Below, piece after piece: positions 54,151-64,000 of a stretch of 64,000 nt of DNA (its first letter is position 1; each line of letters opens with the position of its first letter). The notes below the pieces were generated by a model that saw only the letters and a list, made by a program, of their open reading frames with translations, made no database searches and was not told where the DNA came from. Both the position numbers and the translations under genes were made by a program. Source of the DNA: Rhodamnia argentea (taxonomy: Eukaryota; Streptophyta; Magnoliopsida; Myrtales; Myrtaceae); assembly GCF_020921035.1 (NCBI RefSeq), contig NC_063159.1, positions 8,658,501-8,722,500 on the forward strand, given 5' to 3'.

Positions 54151-56663
54151 TTTAAAACCAATCACCCTAAATATATATGTCTCAGAAAGTAGAAAAGTCA
54201 TAAAACATAATTATTTCGTCTTAGATAAAGTGTAAACTAACAAACGGGTTTTGTTGACAAGTTCCCTACGGCACTTGCTAAAAAATGATAATATTTCTTT
54301 AATAGATGCAATTAATAAGTGATGCAAGAAAACTCGTGAACATAACCCACAAAATCTATTTATACTTAAACTAGGCAGAAGGCTTCTGATCCTAGGTGTT
54401 GTAACTCCCTAGGAACATAAGTATTTTCAAACACATAATTGTAACTATGTATTTTAATCCTTCCATTTTAAAAGGAAATTATAATCAATAGGAATAATAT
54501 CAATTCAAACCCGAACCTATTATACAGACATCAATCCATTCCTAAACTTTCTAATTCTACCAATATAATCCTCCATTTTGCTTGAACTTACAATTTAGTC
54601 ATTCCGACCAATTGCAGCTGGAAATTGCTTACATGGAAATTTTCGTAGAACGTCATTTCGAGTAAAGAGCACTAGCAATTAAGTCGGAATTGACAGGAAT
54701 GATTGCATTGAAATTTCATAAAAAGAAAAAAGATTTGACATTACATTCACAAAATTGAAATGCTTAGAACTACGTTGGTATCCACGCAAAAGATTTAGGA
54801 TTGAATTGATAATTATTGCTCTAATCAACTCCTAACTTTTAATCTCAAAGGATTAACTATACGTCACATGACATTGACATGCAGAAAAAGATCATTTGGA
54901 GAGCTACTACTTTTCATCCATGTGTTGCAAACAATGGGCATACGAAGTATAAGAATCTCTCTGACCAAAAAGGATAAGAATATCATTTCGACCAACAAAA
55001 AAAAAAAGATAAGAATATCACAAGTGTCACTTTTGATTATAATCTACCCGGCCTCCTCGCGGCCGATGCCAATAAGGTCGAAATACTATATATAGCGGAG
55101 ATCATGTTCTTCATTTGCTCATCTTTGCATTTACCGCGGACATCATTTTCTGCTAAACTAATTCGTCTGTTTCCAGTTGAGTCTTTTCCTTTCGTTATGG
55201 ACTAACTTGTATCGAAAATCAACAAACATCGTGGTTTTCTTCTCGTCCCCTTTGAAATCGAATGACAACATCGATGCTCAAACATAGTTCCTCATGAGCG
55301 AAACTGAAATCCTTTCGGTTAAGTCGGGGTTCCATCTTCAAATCGATTTGTAGTAACAACGTGGCTAAACCGACATCGTTTACGTACTCTTTTGCTAAAT
55401 TCATATTTCTGGGAAGCTACATCGGCACGTTATGTTAAATTCGCGCAAAGATTTAGGATTTTATTATAAGAATTGAAAAAATTTTATAACTGAATCCACA
55501 TCCGTATAATAAATTTACAACCGATTACTAGAAATCAAGCTTAGATAGTTCTCTAGAAAATTCTTGCAGTCTTACATTCCGGCATTAGTGATGGAAAGCG
55601 GCGACCATGAAAAAGAAAATGTGGTTGTCGTGGGTTGAGCTTAACGATTGGAGGCACCTTTAAGTGTCGTCATTTAAGTCCATTGGATCCAAAGTTCAAC
55701 ACCTACATTGAATGGACATCAATCATTGGACGTGTGGATTTGCTGCATAACTAAACTAAGTTCGGTAAAGGCTCGAAAAATTGAAGTCGAAGGGTCAAAT
55801 TCATGATTGAGCACACACGCCCGGCGCCGCCTGAAGAGTCGATTCACGTGCCGACTTTTGTTACAACCGTCTTCCATAAATCGCACGTTTCATCAACGTG
55901 CGTGCGTGGGGCGAACCATCCCGACAAAGACAAGAAAAAGGCAACTGCCACTTGACATTTATTCTAATTTCGTAAATTATCCATGTACCAAAAAAAAAAA
56001 AAAACACCAACAAAAAAATATTTAAGTCTTTTGCCCATTTGTCGCACGTTCGGAGCAAACACGTGCCTTCGTTTTTTCATCGGGGATTTTTCGCATTTTA
56101 CCCTTTTAGGACACGTGTCCGAAAGAAGTGGTTTCATTCTCTTTTCACGTGAGGGCAAATCTTGCGTGAGGAGGAGAAATTAGCTAAGGGCAATATGAAT
56201 TAATACTGATTATTGGTCCACAAAGTAACATTAACAACTAATTATATACCTCTAACGATCCACTTCTTTGCAAAGCAAAATCCGCTTATTAAGCCCTTTA
56301 TTTATGGGTAATTTTTCTATGTCATATACATCTTGGTGTTGAAAGGTTTTTCTTATATTTTGATGAAAAAATGAAGTACTCTACATCCATACCATTGAAC
56401 TTGACCTAGCAGAACGATACCCTATCGGGTCTATCTACAAACACATCAAGTTGTCCATAAAATGTCGTGTGCTGAGTTCGACTATGAGTTTAGTCGGCTC
56501 AGCAATTGAACGATTTTCTGAGCAAAAAAGGTGAAAGATTCATCTCAAAATGTCTCATCCGGTATTTGTAGTTCAATCAATCGACTATGTCGATCATTCC
56601 TGCATCTCGCACGAGGAGCAAAACTAGCTAGCACGACCTCGGATCTCGATTCTCAATTCCTTG
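54151..56663. other. Spacer with no recognised gene
   Basis: AT-rich DNA. The stretch 54.48-54.84 kb has subrepeats faintly like the family Y MITE ends (CTAAACTTTCTAATTC, TTTAGGATTGAATTGA) and may be another worn copy. Short open frames (60-75 aa) elsewhere are not supported. Confidence 0.4.
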
Positions 56664-56672
56664 GCATATTCT

Positions 56673-57275
56673 TGGGAGAATTACCAAAAAAAGATCTAAA
56701 CCTATTGCAATTGTGCCTATTCAATTCTAAATCTTTTTCTTTTCCCGATTGAGTTGTAAATCTTTTGTAATTATGCAAATTTAATCCACTTTAGCAGTTG
56801 AAGCTAACATGGATAATTACAATGTTTATTCTTTTCCTTCTTGCTGTGATCGGCGAGGGCTTTGCGGGCCACGATCGGCCTCACCTTCAGCAACGCTTCG
56901 CGAGGGTTTCGTGAAGTGCGGCCACGGGCAAAGGCAGCCATGGCCCAGCCCTAGCCCAGGCAAGGCTGATCGAGGGCCATGAAGCCCTTACCAACAGCCG
57001 GCAAGGGCTTTGAAATACTTGCCCGGTGTGCGTTGAGCTCAAGCGATCATAATAGCAGTAAGAACGAAAAATAAAAGAAAGAGTAAAAAAAATAAATTAA
57101 AAAAAAATTAAAAATAAAAATAGTATTTAAAATTATATTCGTCATCGTCGATCAGGAAAGTGGACTTAATTAACACAAATACAAAAGGTTTAAGACTGAA
57201 CCGACCAAAAAAAAAAAGTTCGTGGCTAAATTGAAATAGCTGCAATAGGTTTAACATTTTTTTGATAATTTTTTC
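56673..57275. mobile_element. Mutator-like MITE (family Y), both ends present
   Basis: The left end TGGGAGAATTACCAAAAAAA and the inverted right end (GAAAAAATTATCAAAAAAA) enclose degenerate subrepeats and a GC-rich core (56850-57040, GATCGGCGAGGGCTTTG). The flanks GCATATTCT (56664-56672) and GCATGTTCT (57276-57284) match at 8 of 9 bases, as for Mutator insertions. No coding capacity. Confidence 0.75.
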
Positions 57276-57533
57276 GCATGTTCTGTGTCCCATCATCTAA
57301 TTAATTAAAATAAGTGGTTAGTGAAAAATCAAAGAGCCTAATCGGAGCCAAAAAGAGGATTAAAGTGGGCTGAAGTTTAGTGAAGGCGCAGATACGTGGT
57401 TGTGGACCATAAACGCAAGCAAAGTCGTCCAATTCCTTTGCTTTGAGGCTAATAACAAGAGTCCTCCCATCCAATCTTTCTTGAGTCGTCAATTTCATGC
57501 AATTCAATGCACTTGAATCCAAATTCAAATCCC

Positions 57534-57540
57534 TATAAAT
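57534..57540 (+). promoter_or_regulatory. TATA box of polygalacturonase copy 2
   Basis: TATAAAT in CCCTATAAATCC lies 117 bp upstream of the ATG. The leader between them is CT-rich. Confidence 0.7.
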
Positions 57541-57650
57541 CCCCCCCTAATTAACCGTCTCTCTACTCCCCACTACTCCCACCTCTCACCTCTCTGCCAA
57601 CTGCCATCAACTCCCTCACATCTCTTTCTCTTTCACTCGGCCAAGAGAAA

Positions 57651-60096
57651 ATGGCATTAACAATGAGGAGCCACGGCACTCTTGGTGTGGCCTCCCTACT
57701 CTTCATGGTGTTCCACATTGCCATCACCAGCTCGCAAGCCAGGACCGTCGCGGCCGAGACCACGGCCGTGTACGACGTCGTCTCTCTCGGGGCCAAGCCC
57801 GACGGCATTGCGGACTCGACACTAGCCTTTGTGGCCGCGTGGCATGCGGCTTGTGGCTCCGAGATGCCGGCCACGATCGGCGTGCCGCCGGGGCGGTTCC
57901 TGGTGGGAGGGGCCACCTTCAGCGGGCCGTGCAAGAACAACGCCGTCCGGTGGCACATCGAAGGGGTGATCACGGCTCCCGCGGACTATAACGTGCTCGG
58001 GAATGCCGGAACTTGGCTCTTGTTCCAGAGCGTGGACGGCATGTCCATCTCTGGCGGGGTCCTCGACGGGCAAGGAGCCGCCTTGTGGGCATGCAAAGCC
58101 TCCGGCAAGAATTGCCCCAGCGGAGCCACGGTACATACAGAAACAGTGCCTAATTTCATTTTAATCGCACAATAATAATGATATGAGTCTCTCCACTATA
58201 CTTTTCTAGCACGGTCCAACTTGCACAAGAACACTAAGAGAAAAGGACACATCCATAATCTTTTATAAAATTTAATACTTTATGAACTTCTTGATCGATC
58301 ACTATCACAATTAGGGTTTTCCTTGCTTGTCGATCAACAAGTGCTCTCTTTTGCAGCACTTACGTTTTGACTTTGTATTTACTTGGCAGACAAGTGATAT
58401 TTTTTTGTGTTTATTCTTGCTTCTTTGTGTTTGGGTGCATGCACACCAACTACTCTCTAGACAATTTTCTTCAGCAACTCAAGGAACATTGCGGTGAATA
58501 AATTGACGTCGCTCAACAGTCAGTTGTTTCACATTGTCATCAACGGATGCCAAAATGTGAGGTTGCAAGGAGCGAAGATTTTTGCCTCTGGCGACAGCCC
58601 GAACACGGATGGAGTTCACGTTCAATTGTCGTCTGGCGTCACGATCATGAACTCGCGAATTGGAACAGGTGACGATTGCATCTCCGTCGGTGCCGGCACC
58701 ACGAACCTCTGGATCGAAAACGTCGCATGTGGCCCGGGCCACGGAATCAGGTAAATTATACTAGCTAAACCCGGGAAAGAAAGAAAAAACAAGCTACAAC
58801 TAGAAACTATAAAATCTGATAACTGACTTAGAACTCAAGAAATTAACAAGTACCACCATATGGAGTGGCCGAAATGTCAAGTCTCTTCGAGGGATCTGAC
58901 TCTTGCTTTTTAATTTCCTCGCCAAATTCAACCAAAATTCAAAATATTGTACCATATTTAGAAAGAAAAAGATTTACTTAATTTTTTTTGGGAATTTATG
59001 TAACATATTGGTTCGTGATTTGTACACAGCATTGGGAGCCTAGGGAAGGACCTTGAGGAGTCCGGGGTTGAGAACGTGACGGTCAAGAACGTTGTGTTCG
59101 GAGGGACACAAAACGGATTAAGAATCAAGTCTTGGGGCAGACCCAGCACCGGATTTGCCAAGAACATCCTCTTCCAACATGCGATCATGTCCAACGTTAA
59201 AAACCCGATCGTCATCGACCAAAACTACTGCCCCAACAAAATAAATTGTCCTGGTCAGGTATGTGTCGAGACATTAATCAATTAATTAATGCATTAATTG
59301 TCCGGGTATACTAAAGACTAGAGAGTCTTTTCTTCATTAAATCGAAAGTTGACATGGATCACAATAGGTTTGGACAAGTCTCTATTGTGTTCGATTCATA
59401 AGGATCCGTCAATATGCGTAGCCGTCGTTATGAACAATAATGCGTGCGACCTAGCAATGATCATAGGGAAAACAACATGATTGAATCGATCATAGTTAAG
59501 TCGAGATCGAATCATTCTACCATGATATAATCATCACAAGAACTCGTTTAACGGATAGTAAATTAGTCCAAAACACATGCAACTACCATCAAAACCATCA
59601 TAGAGTGAAATCGTGCTAGGTATTCTCAGTCAGAAAATGAAACTACCAATTGATTTCTTTTATACCAATTTTACTACATCGATCACAGTTCTCGTGCCAT
59701 GCAAAATCCTGAAAAAAAACTAACTCAAATGCTCCATTAAACCGGAGTTCGTTGCAATGGGTCCAAACAAATATTTCCTTATCTTTTCTCCATTTTCCCG
59801 GGTCCATTCTAGGGTTTATATCTACAGTTTGCTTATTCTCACCGCTTCTAACTTTGATTTCATCCAAACAGTTTTCGGGCGTCAAAATCAGCGACGTGAC
59901 GTATCAAGACATTCACGGGACATCGGCGACCGAAGTTGCCATCAAATTCGATTGCAGTCCGAAGAACCCGTGCGCAGGAATAAGATTAGAGGACGTGAAG
60001 CTCACCTACAAGAACGATCAACGACCGGCTCAAGCTTCCTGTGTTAATGCCGGTGGTTTGGCCTTCGGCCTAGTCCAACCCTCCAGTTGCCTATAA
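57651..60096 (+). CDS. Polygalacturonase-like glycoside hydrolase, family GH28 (copy 2)
   Basis: A secreted pectin hydrolase of the cell wall. Four exons: 57651-58130, 58461-58750, 59030-59258 and 59872-60096, in frame, 407 aa. A signal peptide is visible ([20 protein letters not shown]), then [21 protein letters not shown]28 active-site blocks are intact: [26 protein letters not shown] and LRIKSWGRP. The end has two cysteines ([13 protein letters not shown]). Exon 1 is much more GC-rich than the flanking DNA. Middle exons of 290 and 229 bp and intron phases match copy 1, so the two are paralogues, but the protein sequences have diverged well (compare [17 protein letters not shown] with [18 protein letters not shown]), so the duplication is old. 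Expected to be functional. Confidence 0.95.
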
Positions 60097-61320
60097 AGTA
60101 AAATACGAATTTAACTGGTCAAGTGTTGTAATTTATGTGTAGTGTAGAACTAGAAATACGTAGTGGTGGTAGATTACATGTATCTTGTGATTATTGCTTG
60201 AGCCTGTGGCTGTTTCCCAGCTTAATCATGGAAAGGCTGGTCCGAAGCCTGGCCTTGCAATGCTAGATTTGTACTAGTTGTTTGTTGTGTTCAACTGATT
60301 GATGAAATACACAAGGGTTTAAGCAATAGAACTGTTGAAAATGACCCCAGATTTGTTATGGATGATATATAGGATAATGACTATTGATCACAAAGATAAT
60401 ATTGTTCGGATTAGAGGATCCTATTATATAATCCCTGAAATTTTTCATCTTGTGACGCACTATAGCCAACGGCGAATCGCTCAACCCGAGGAGTTGTGAG
60501 ATGGGACCATGACGTGCTGGTGAACACTAGTCGGGTCCCTGCGCATTGCACCGGAGCACATTCTGATAGAGTTACATGAAATGCTTAGCAGATCATAGAT
60601 TTATATTTGAAGAAAAAGAAAAGAAGAATGATGTAATCCTTATTATGCTGCCAGCCAAAAATAGTTAGAAGTAGGATGTTATGAAGAAACCAAAGAAATT
60701 ACGAGAAGTTACGCTAGGACCGATATTAATATTGTTTAATCGGTCTCATGATTACTTTCTTTTTTTTCATCATCTTGAGTAATTGACTCTCTTGAAAGCA
60801 AATAGGATAATTAAATTACTATGTGTATCTGATAGATGGTGAATGAGTACTTCAATTTGTGCAATAAGATCAAATCAACATTGAAGGATGACTACTTGCT
60901 ATTCGTTAGGATAAAAGAAAATCTAGCTATCTAAATCCCTACACCTGTCCAATTAATGGGAAAATTATCAAGGTCCATTTTTATGCTTGCTATTGTTACT
61001 AACTCAATGTCTTCGTAATTTAGTCAGTATAACTCGCATTTCATAGAAATAAAATAAATTAAATTGAACTTGTAACGTAAATTAGGTGGCAATTTAAGCC
61101 GATAAGACTTGTTTCCTGTTAGTTCAGCTAAATTCGAACACGACTAAATTCACTCGTAATGAAACCTAGACATCAATTTAAAGTTACATAACAGTCATTA
61201 ATAACAAAAGAAACATAGATGCAGAGTTAAATTAACCTTGCTTGTTTTGTCAAAAGAGAGGCCGTACTCCCGTGATTTCATTATGTGGAGGAAGAGCACC
61301 GACACTCAAGATCACATCAG
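60097..61320. other. 3' side of polygalacturonase copy 2
   Basis: The 3' untranslated region of the gene should cover the first few hundred bases. The rest is AT-rich with no frame worth naming. Confidence 0.45.
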
Positions 61321-61324
61321 CTCT

Positions 61325-62065
61325 TTAAGAGGAACAGCGGGCTGATAAAGACCGCTTAGCCAGCCGATCTGCTACACTGCTACACCTCCTTTGGACATGG
61401 GCTAGGGTTAAACTCGGAGATTCCTTCAAGAGATCATTATAATCCATTACAAGGTTCCTAATCTCGCAGGATACTGTGGTGTCTTGACTAGCGTTTGCGT
61501 TATTTGACTCAAAGCAAGAGGTTGGTCTGCTTTCTGTCACCAAGAAATAAGTTTCTTCTTGTAATGGGGAAGACCAGTTGATAATTTTTCCCATTGACTA
61601 GAAGTAGAACCCATCTTTGGTCTCTGCAGATGATCGCAACGGCGCCTTGCAGAATATCTCCATGAATCGCTCTGTCGAAATTCACTTTGATCGAGCCCTT
61701 CCTAGAAGGACACCATGCGGAAGGAGGATCACTTCTTCGAGTTTGAGTCAGAAGTTCAGAAGTGGCACGAAGGGACGTCGAAATATCTGCAACTGAGGCA
61801 GCATCTGCTGTGGAGTCCTTGAAGATGAAGGTACTTCTAGCCTTCCAAAGATACGGTAGAGTAGAAGCAATGAGCCCGGGGAACGGAAAGATCTTACCTT
61901 CTCTCTTTCCTTCAACTTTCGGTCCAAACCAGTTTCGAATTCGTTTGGAGCCCTGTGAATTGGACCAGGGATCTTAAGATATGCATGGTTCCAGACATGT
62001 TTTCTGCACACAGAAGGAACAGGTGCTCCGCCATGAACTTCTTTCTGGCAGAGGGGACCCATGGG
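61325..62065 (-). mobile_element. LINE remnant: C-terminal RNase H-like region
   Basis: Minus-strand frames read LWKARSTFIFKDSTADAAS, then KGSIKVNFDRAIHG and QGAVAIICRD (RNase H start), and further on LAHVQRRCSSVADRLAKRSL (RNase H end). This is the tail typical of plant L1-type non-LTR elements. The frame changes within the region, so at least one frameshift has occurred. No poly-A tail or target duplication is seen, and the reverse transcriptase is absent, so it is an old fragment. Confidence 0.7.
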
Positions 62066-63513
62066 AGAAGGTGCGATCTTTCTTTCTTTTTATTTTCTTT
62101 TTTTCCAGATTTTCAAGTTAGGTTAAGGTTAACAAAAAAAATTGCATTAACGAGTCTGTAAACATGGGAAATGTTGACGAATTACTGAAAGAAAAAAGCC
62201 AAGTAAATGTCAATGAGCAACGCGAATGAGTTGATGATCTCACACTGTAAACTATAATGGGAAAAAATTAGTGAGTCAAACTAATTTAGGTTGATAATTT
62301 CAAAAACGATTTCGTAAATGTAAAGAGTTGTCATCTATGGCAAATAAAAGTTGATAAAGTATATTGAAAAAATAACCGAGATAATTAACTCAAAAATGAG
62401 ACTTTGCGACTTAAAAATAGTTGGTAGCTTAATTTGACAAAAGTTGATAAGATACTTTGATTTATATAGGTAATTTCTTGTAAGAGTTAGCTTGTAAAGC
62501 ATTAGTAAGCTTTGTGAATAAAAAAGTTGGTAAGCTGGCACAAAATTGCAAATTTGCAAACTATAAGAGAAGGTAAGTAATTTAAACATATAAAGTATTA
62601 ATAAGTTACCAACAGTTTATCCGGAAAAAGTCGCTTGGAATTTTTTGTACCTACAACGTTTATCCAACATTACTTTAAATTTACCGGCACGAGAAGAAAT
62701 ACTTGTTTTTAGGCATGGACCAATAGAATTCATCCTCCGAAGATTCATTCTAGCGGTAAATTATATTAAGATGTGGTTCATACTCCACATTTACATGAAA
62801 TCACGAGGTCCGGCTCCTCGGTAAGTGGGCGAGGGTCCCGAGAACCCATATTTTCATTAATAGTTTGGGCTCGAGCCTATGAATAGATACTGCTATATAA
62901 TGTCATTTTCTATTGTGATTAAGGATGTAAGAAGAAGTACGATGTGCTAATTATAATGGAATCATCTGTTAGACGTAGCCCGGTTTAAGGATGAACCAAG
63001 ACAAACCTTGTGTCGATTTTCTTTTTCTCGTTTTTACGCTTGACTTCGCTTGTGGTTTATGTGCCGAATCCTAACAAATTAGTGTTCTAGCCGTAAAAAA
63101 AGAAGAAGATATTTTCTTGGGTTATCTTTCATGAACTCCTAAAATCTGATTTTACCCAAATGACTCCAATGAGAACTGTGGTGTAACTTCCAGTCCCAGC
63201 AGCACACACCCACGTGATTACGTTGAAAACAAATACTTGGTCAACTGAGATTATTTTCTTCCTTTTGGTCAAAGTCAACCTGAGATTAATTGTTTGGAAA
63301 AGTAATGAATGGCAGCTTCCACGTGAAAACAAAACCGTACACTTCAACACCACAATTGATTTGCGACGGTAAATGCTTGGAAAGAGATTAATATTCAAGG
63401 AGTAGTATTCCATCTTCGATTTGTACTCCGATGTTGTTTATCCACGTGACCGATGAACTCATTCGCCCCATTCTTACTCAAGCGCAGACGTAAACATCCG
63501 CATCCTTCATCCC
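62066..63513. other. Spacer and upstream region of the reductase gene
   Basis: The part 62.2-62.65 kb is very AT-rich and repeats AAAGTTGATAA-like and AGTTGGTAAGCT-like words, probably a worn MITE. CCACGTG words near 63210, 63320 and 63445 may be G-box-like sites for the reductase gene. No gene is seen. Confidence 0.4.
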
Positions 63514-63520
63514 TATAAAT
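63514..63520 (+). promoter_or_regulatory. TATA box of the reductase gene
   Basis: TATAAAT in CCCTATAAATACAC lies 88 bp upstream of the ATG at 63602. Confidence 0.7.
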
Positions 63521-63601
63521 ACACTCCGCGAACGGTAGACAAGATCCAACCCAAAAGTTTCAGAAGAAGGCGAAAGATAAGACTAAGGTAGAGAGACAAA
63601 A

Positions 63602-64000
63602 ATGGAGAAGAACAGTGCAGCTTCTTCGTGCGAAGAGATTGTGAGGAACCAGCAGGTGATATTGAGGGAGCGTGTGCGAGGTTCGCCGAAGGAGGCGGAC
63701 ATGGAAGTGAGAGACGGCTCGGCGAAGTTGAAGGTGGAAGATGGTTCGTCTGGAGCCATGTGGGTGAAGAACTTGTACCTCTCTTGCGAACCCAAGACCC
63801 GACACCTCATGGACACCATTCGCCCCAGTTCGGTAAGTACAGATGAGTGATGTCCTGTGTTGTGGTTAGCGATGGTCGCGATTGCATGTTTACGCTTAAA
63901 TTGATTCTGAAGTTGTGTTGGCGCGTCGGATGCAGCCAATCACTGGATTTGGAGTGGCCAGAGTCGTGGACTCCGCGAATCCAAAGTTCGAGAAAGGCGA
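63602..64000 (+). CDS. NADPH-dependent alkenal/double-bond reductase, 5' part
   Basis: A medium-chain reductase of the 2-alkenal reductase (P1, zeta-crystallin-like) family, which reduces C=C bonds of reactive carbonyls with NADPH. Exon 1 (63602-63832) encodes VRNQQVILRERVRGSPKEAD, SAKLKVEDGSSGAMWVKNLY and LSCEPKTRHLMD. Exon 2 starts at 63936 (PITGFGVARVVDS) and runs off the window. The frame is kept across the GT-AG intron. Only about 98 of about 345 residues are present; the NADPH-binding domain lies beyond the edge. CEPKTRHLM stands where family members more often have CDPYMRGRM, so the substrate pocket may differ. The family call is secure. Confidence 0.88.

Noticed and set aside
54480-54840. 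Possible fourth family Y MITE copy
   Set aside because: Subrepeats are only faintly similar and neither terminal repeat nor target duplication could be read.
61762-62161. Plus-strand frames of 71 and 68 aa
   Set aside because: Antisense shadows of the LINE RNase H region.

Overview
The window is nuclear DNA of a flowering plant, almost certainly a eudicot. Genes are split by GT-AG introns, the intergenic DNA is AT-rich, and there are Ty1/copia and Ty3/gypsy remnants, Mutator-like and hAT-like MITEs, a LINE tail and a nuclear tRNA-Ile(AAU). Members of plant-only families (OEP37, HOL, L-type lectin receptor kinase, subunit 2 of RNA polymerase IV/V) confirm this. I cannot name the species. The MITE style would fit a woody rosid such as a Myrtales member, but that is a guess.

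The left part (about 1.6-33.7 kb) is gene-rich. In order it holds OEP37 (chloroplast outer-envelope channel, minus), a tRNA-Ile, ITPK4 (inositol phosphate kinase, minus), a possible 70-aa membrane protein (minus), HOL (SAM-dependent halide/thiol methyltransferase, plus), a 1136-aa WD40 plus 5-phosphatase protein (plus), and a GH28 polygalacturonase (minus). I rebuilt the intron-exon structures by eye. All joined exons keep frame and the family motifs are intact. As I recall the Arabidopsis map, the orthologues lie together on chromosome 2 (At2g43860-At2g43980: polygalacturonases, 5PTase12, HOL genes, OEP37, ITPK4), so this is probably an old conserved gene block.

The middle and right part (about 34-57 kb) is rich in transposons. 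It holds the 5' end of an NRPD2/NRPE2 gene (subunit 2 of RNA polymerase IV/V) that stops after about 95 codons. A fairly young, broken copia element with perfect 5-bp target duplications lies just upstream of its coding exon. Nested gypsy remnants follow (43.2-48.1 kb), then an intact single-exon L-type lectin receptor kinase (minus) whose nucleotide-binding loop is atypical. The last 7 kb carries a second polygalacturonase (plus), a LINE RNase H tail, and the first two exons of an NADPH-dependent alkenal/double-bond reductase that runs off the right edge.

Functional links: ITPK4 and the 5-phosphatase act on the same soluble inositol phosphate pool in opposite directions and lie 9 kb apart. 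HOL lies between them and has two usable first exons; one would add a plastid-type leader. The two polygalacturonases have the same four-exon structure. I found no clearly new multi-gene system. The most unusual points are the alternative HOL first exons bracketed by copia fragments, the duplicated splice donor in ITPK4, the possible small membrane-protein gene, and the altered glycine loop of the receptor kinase.
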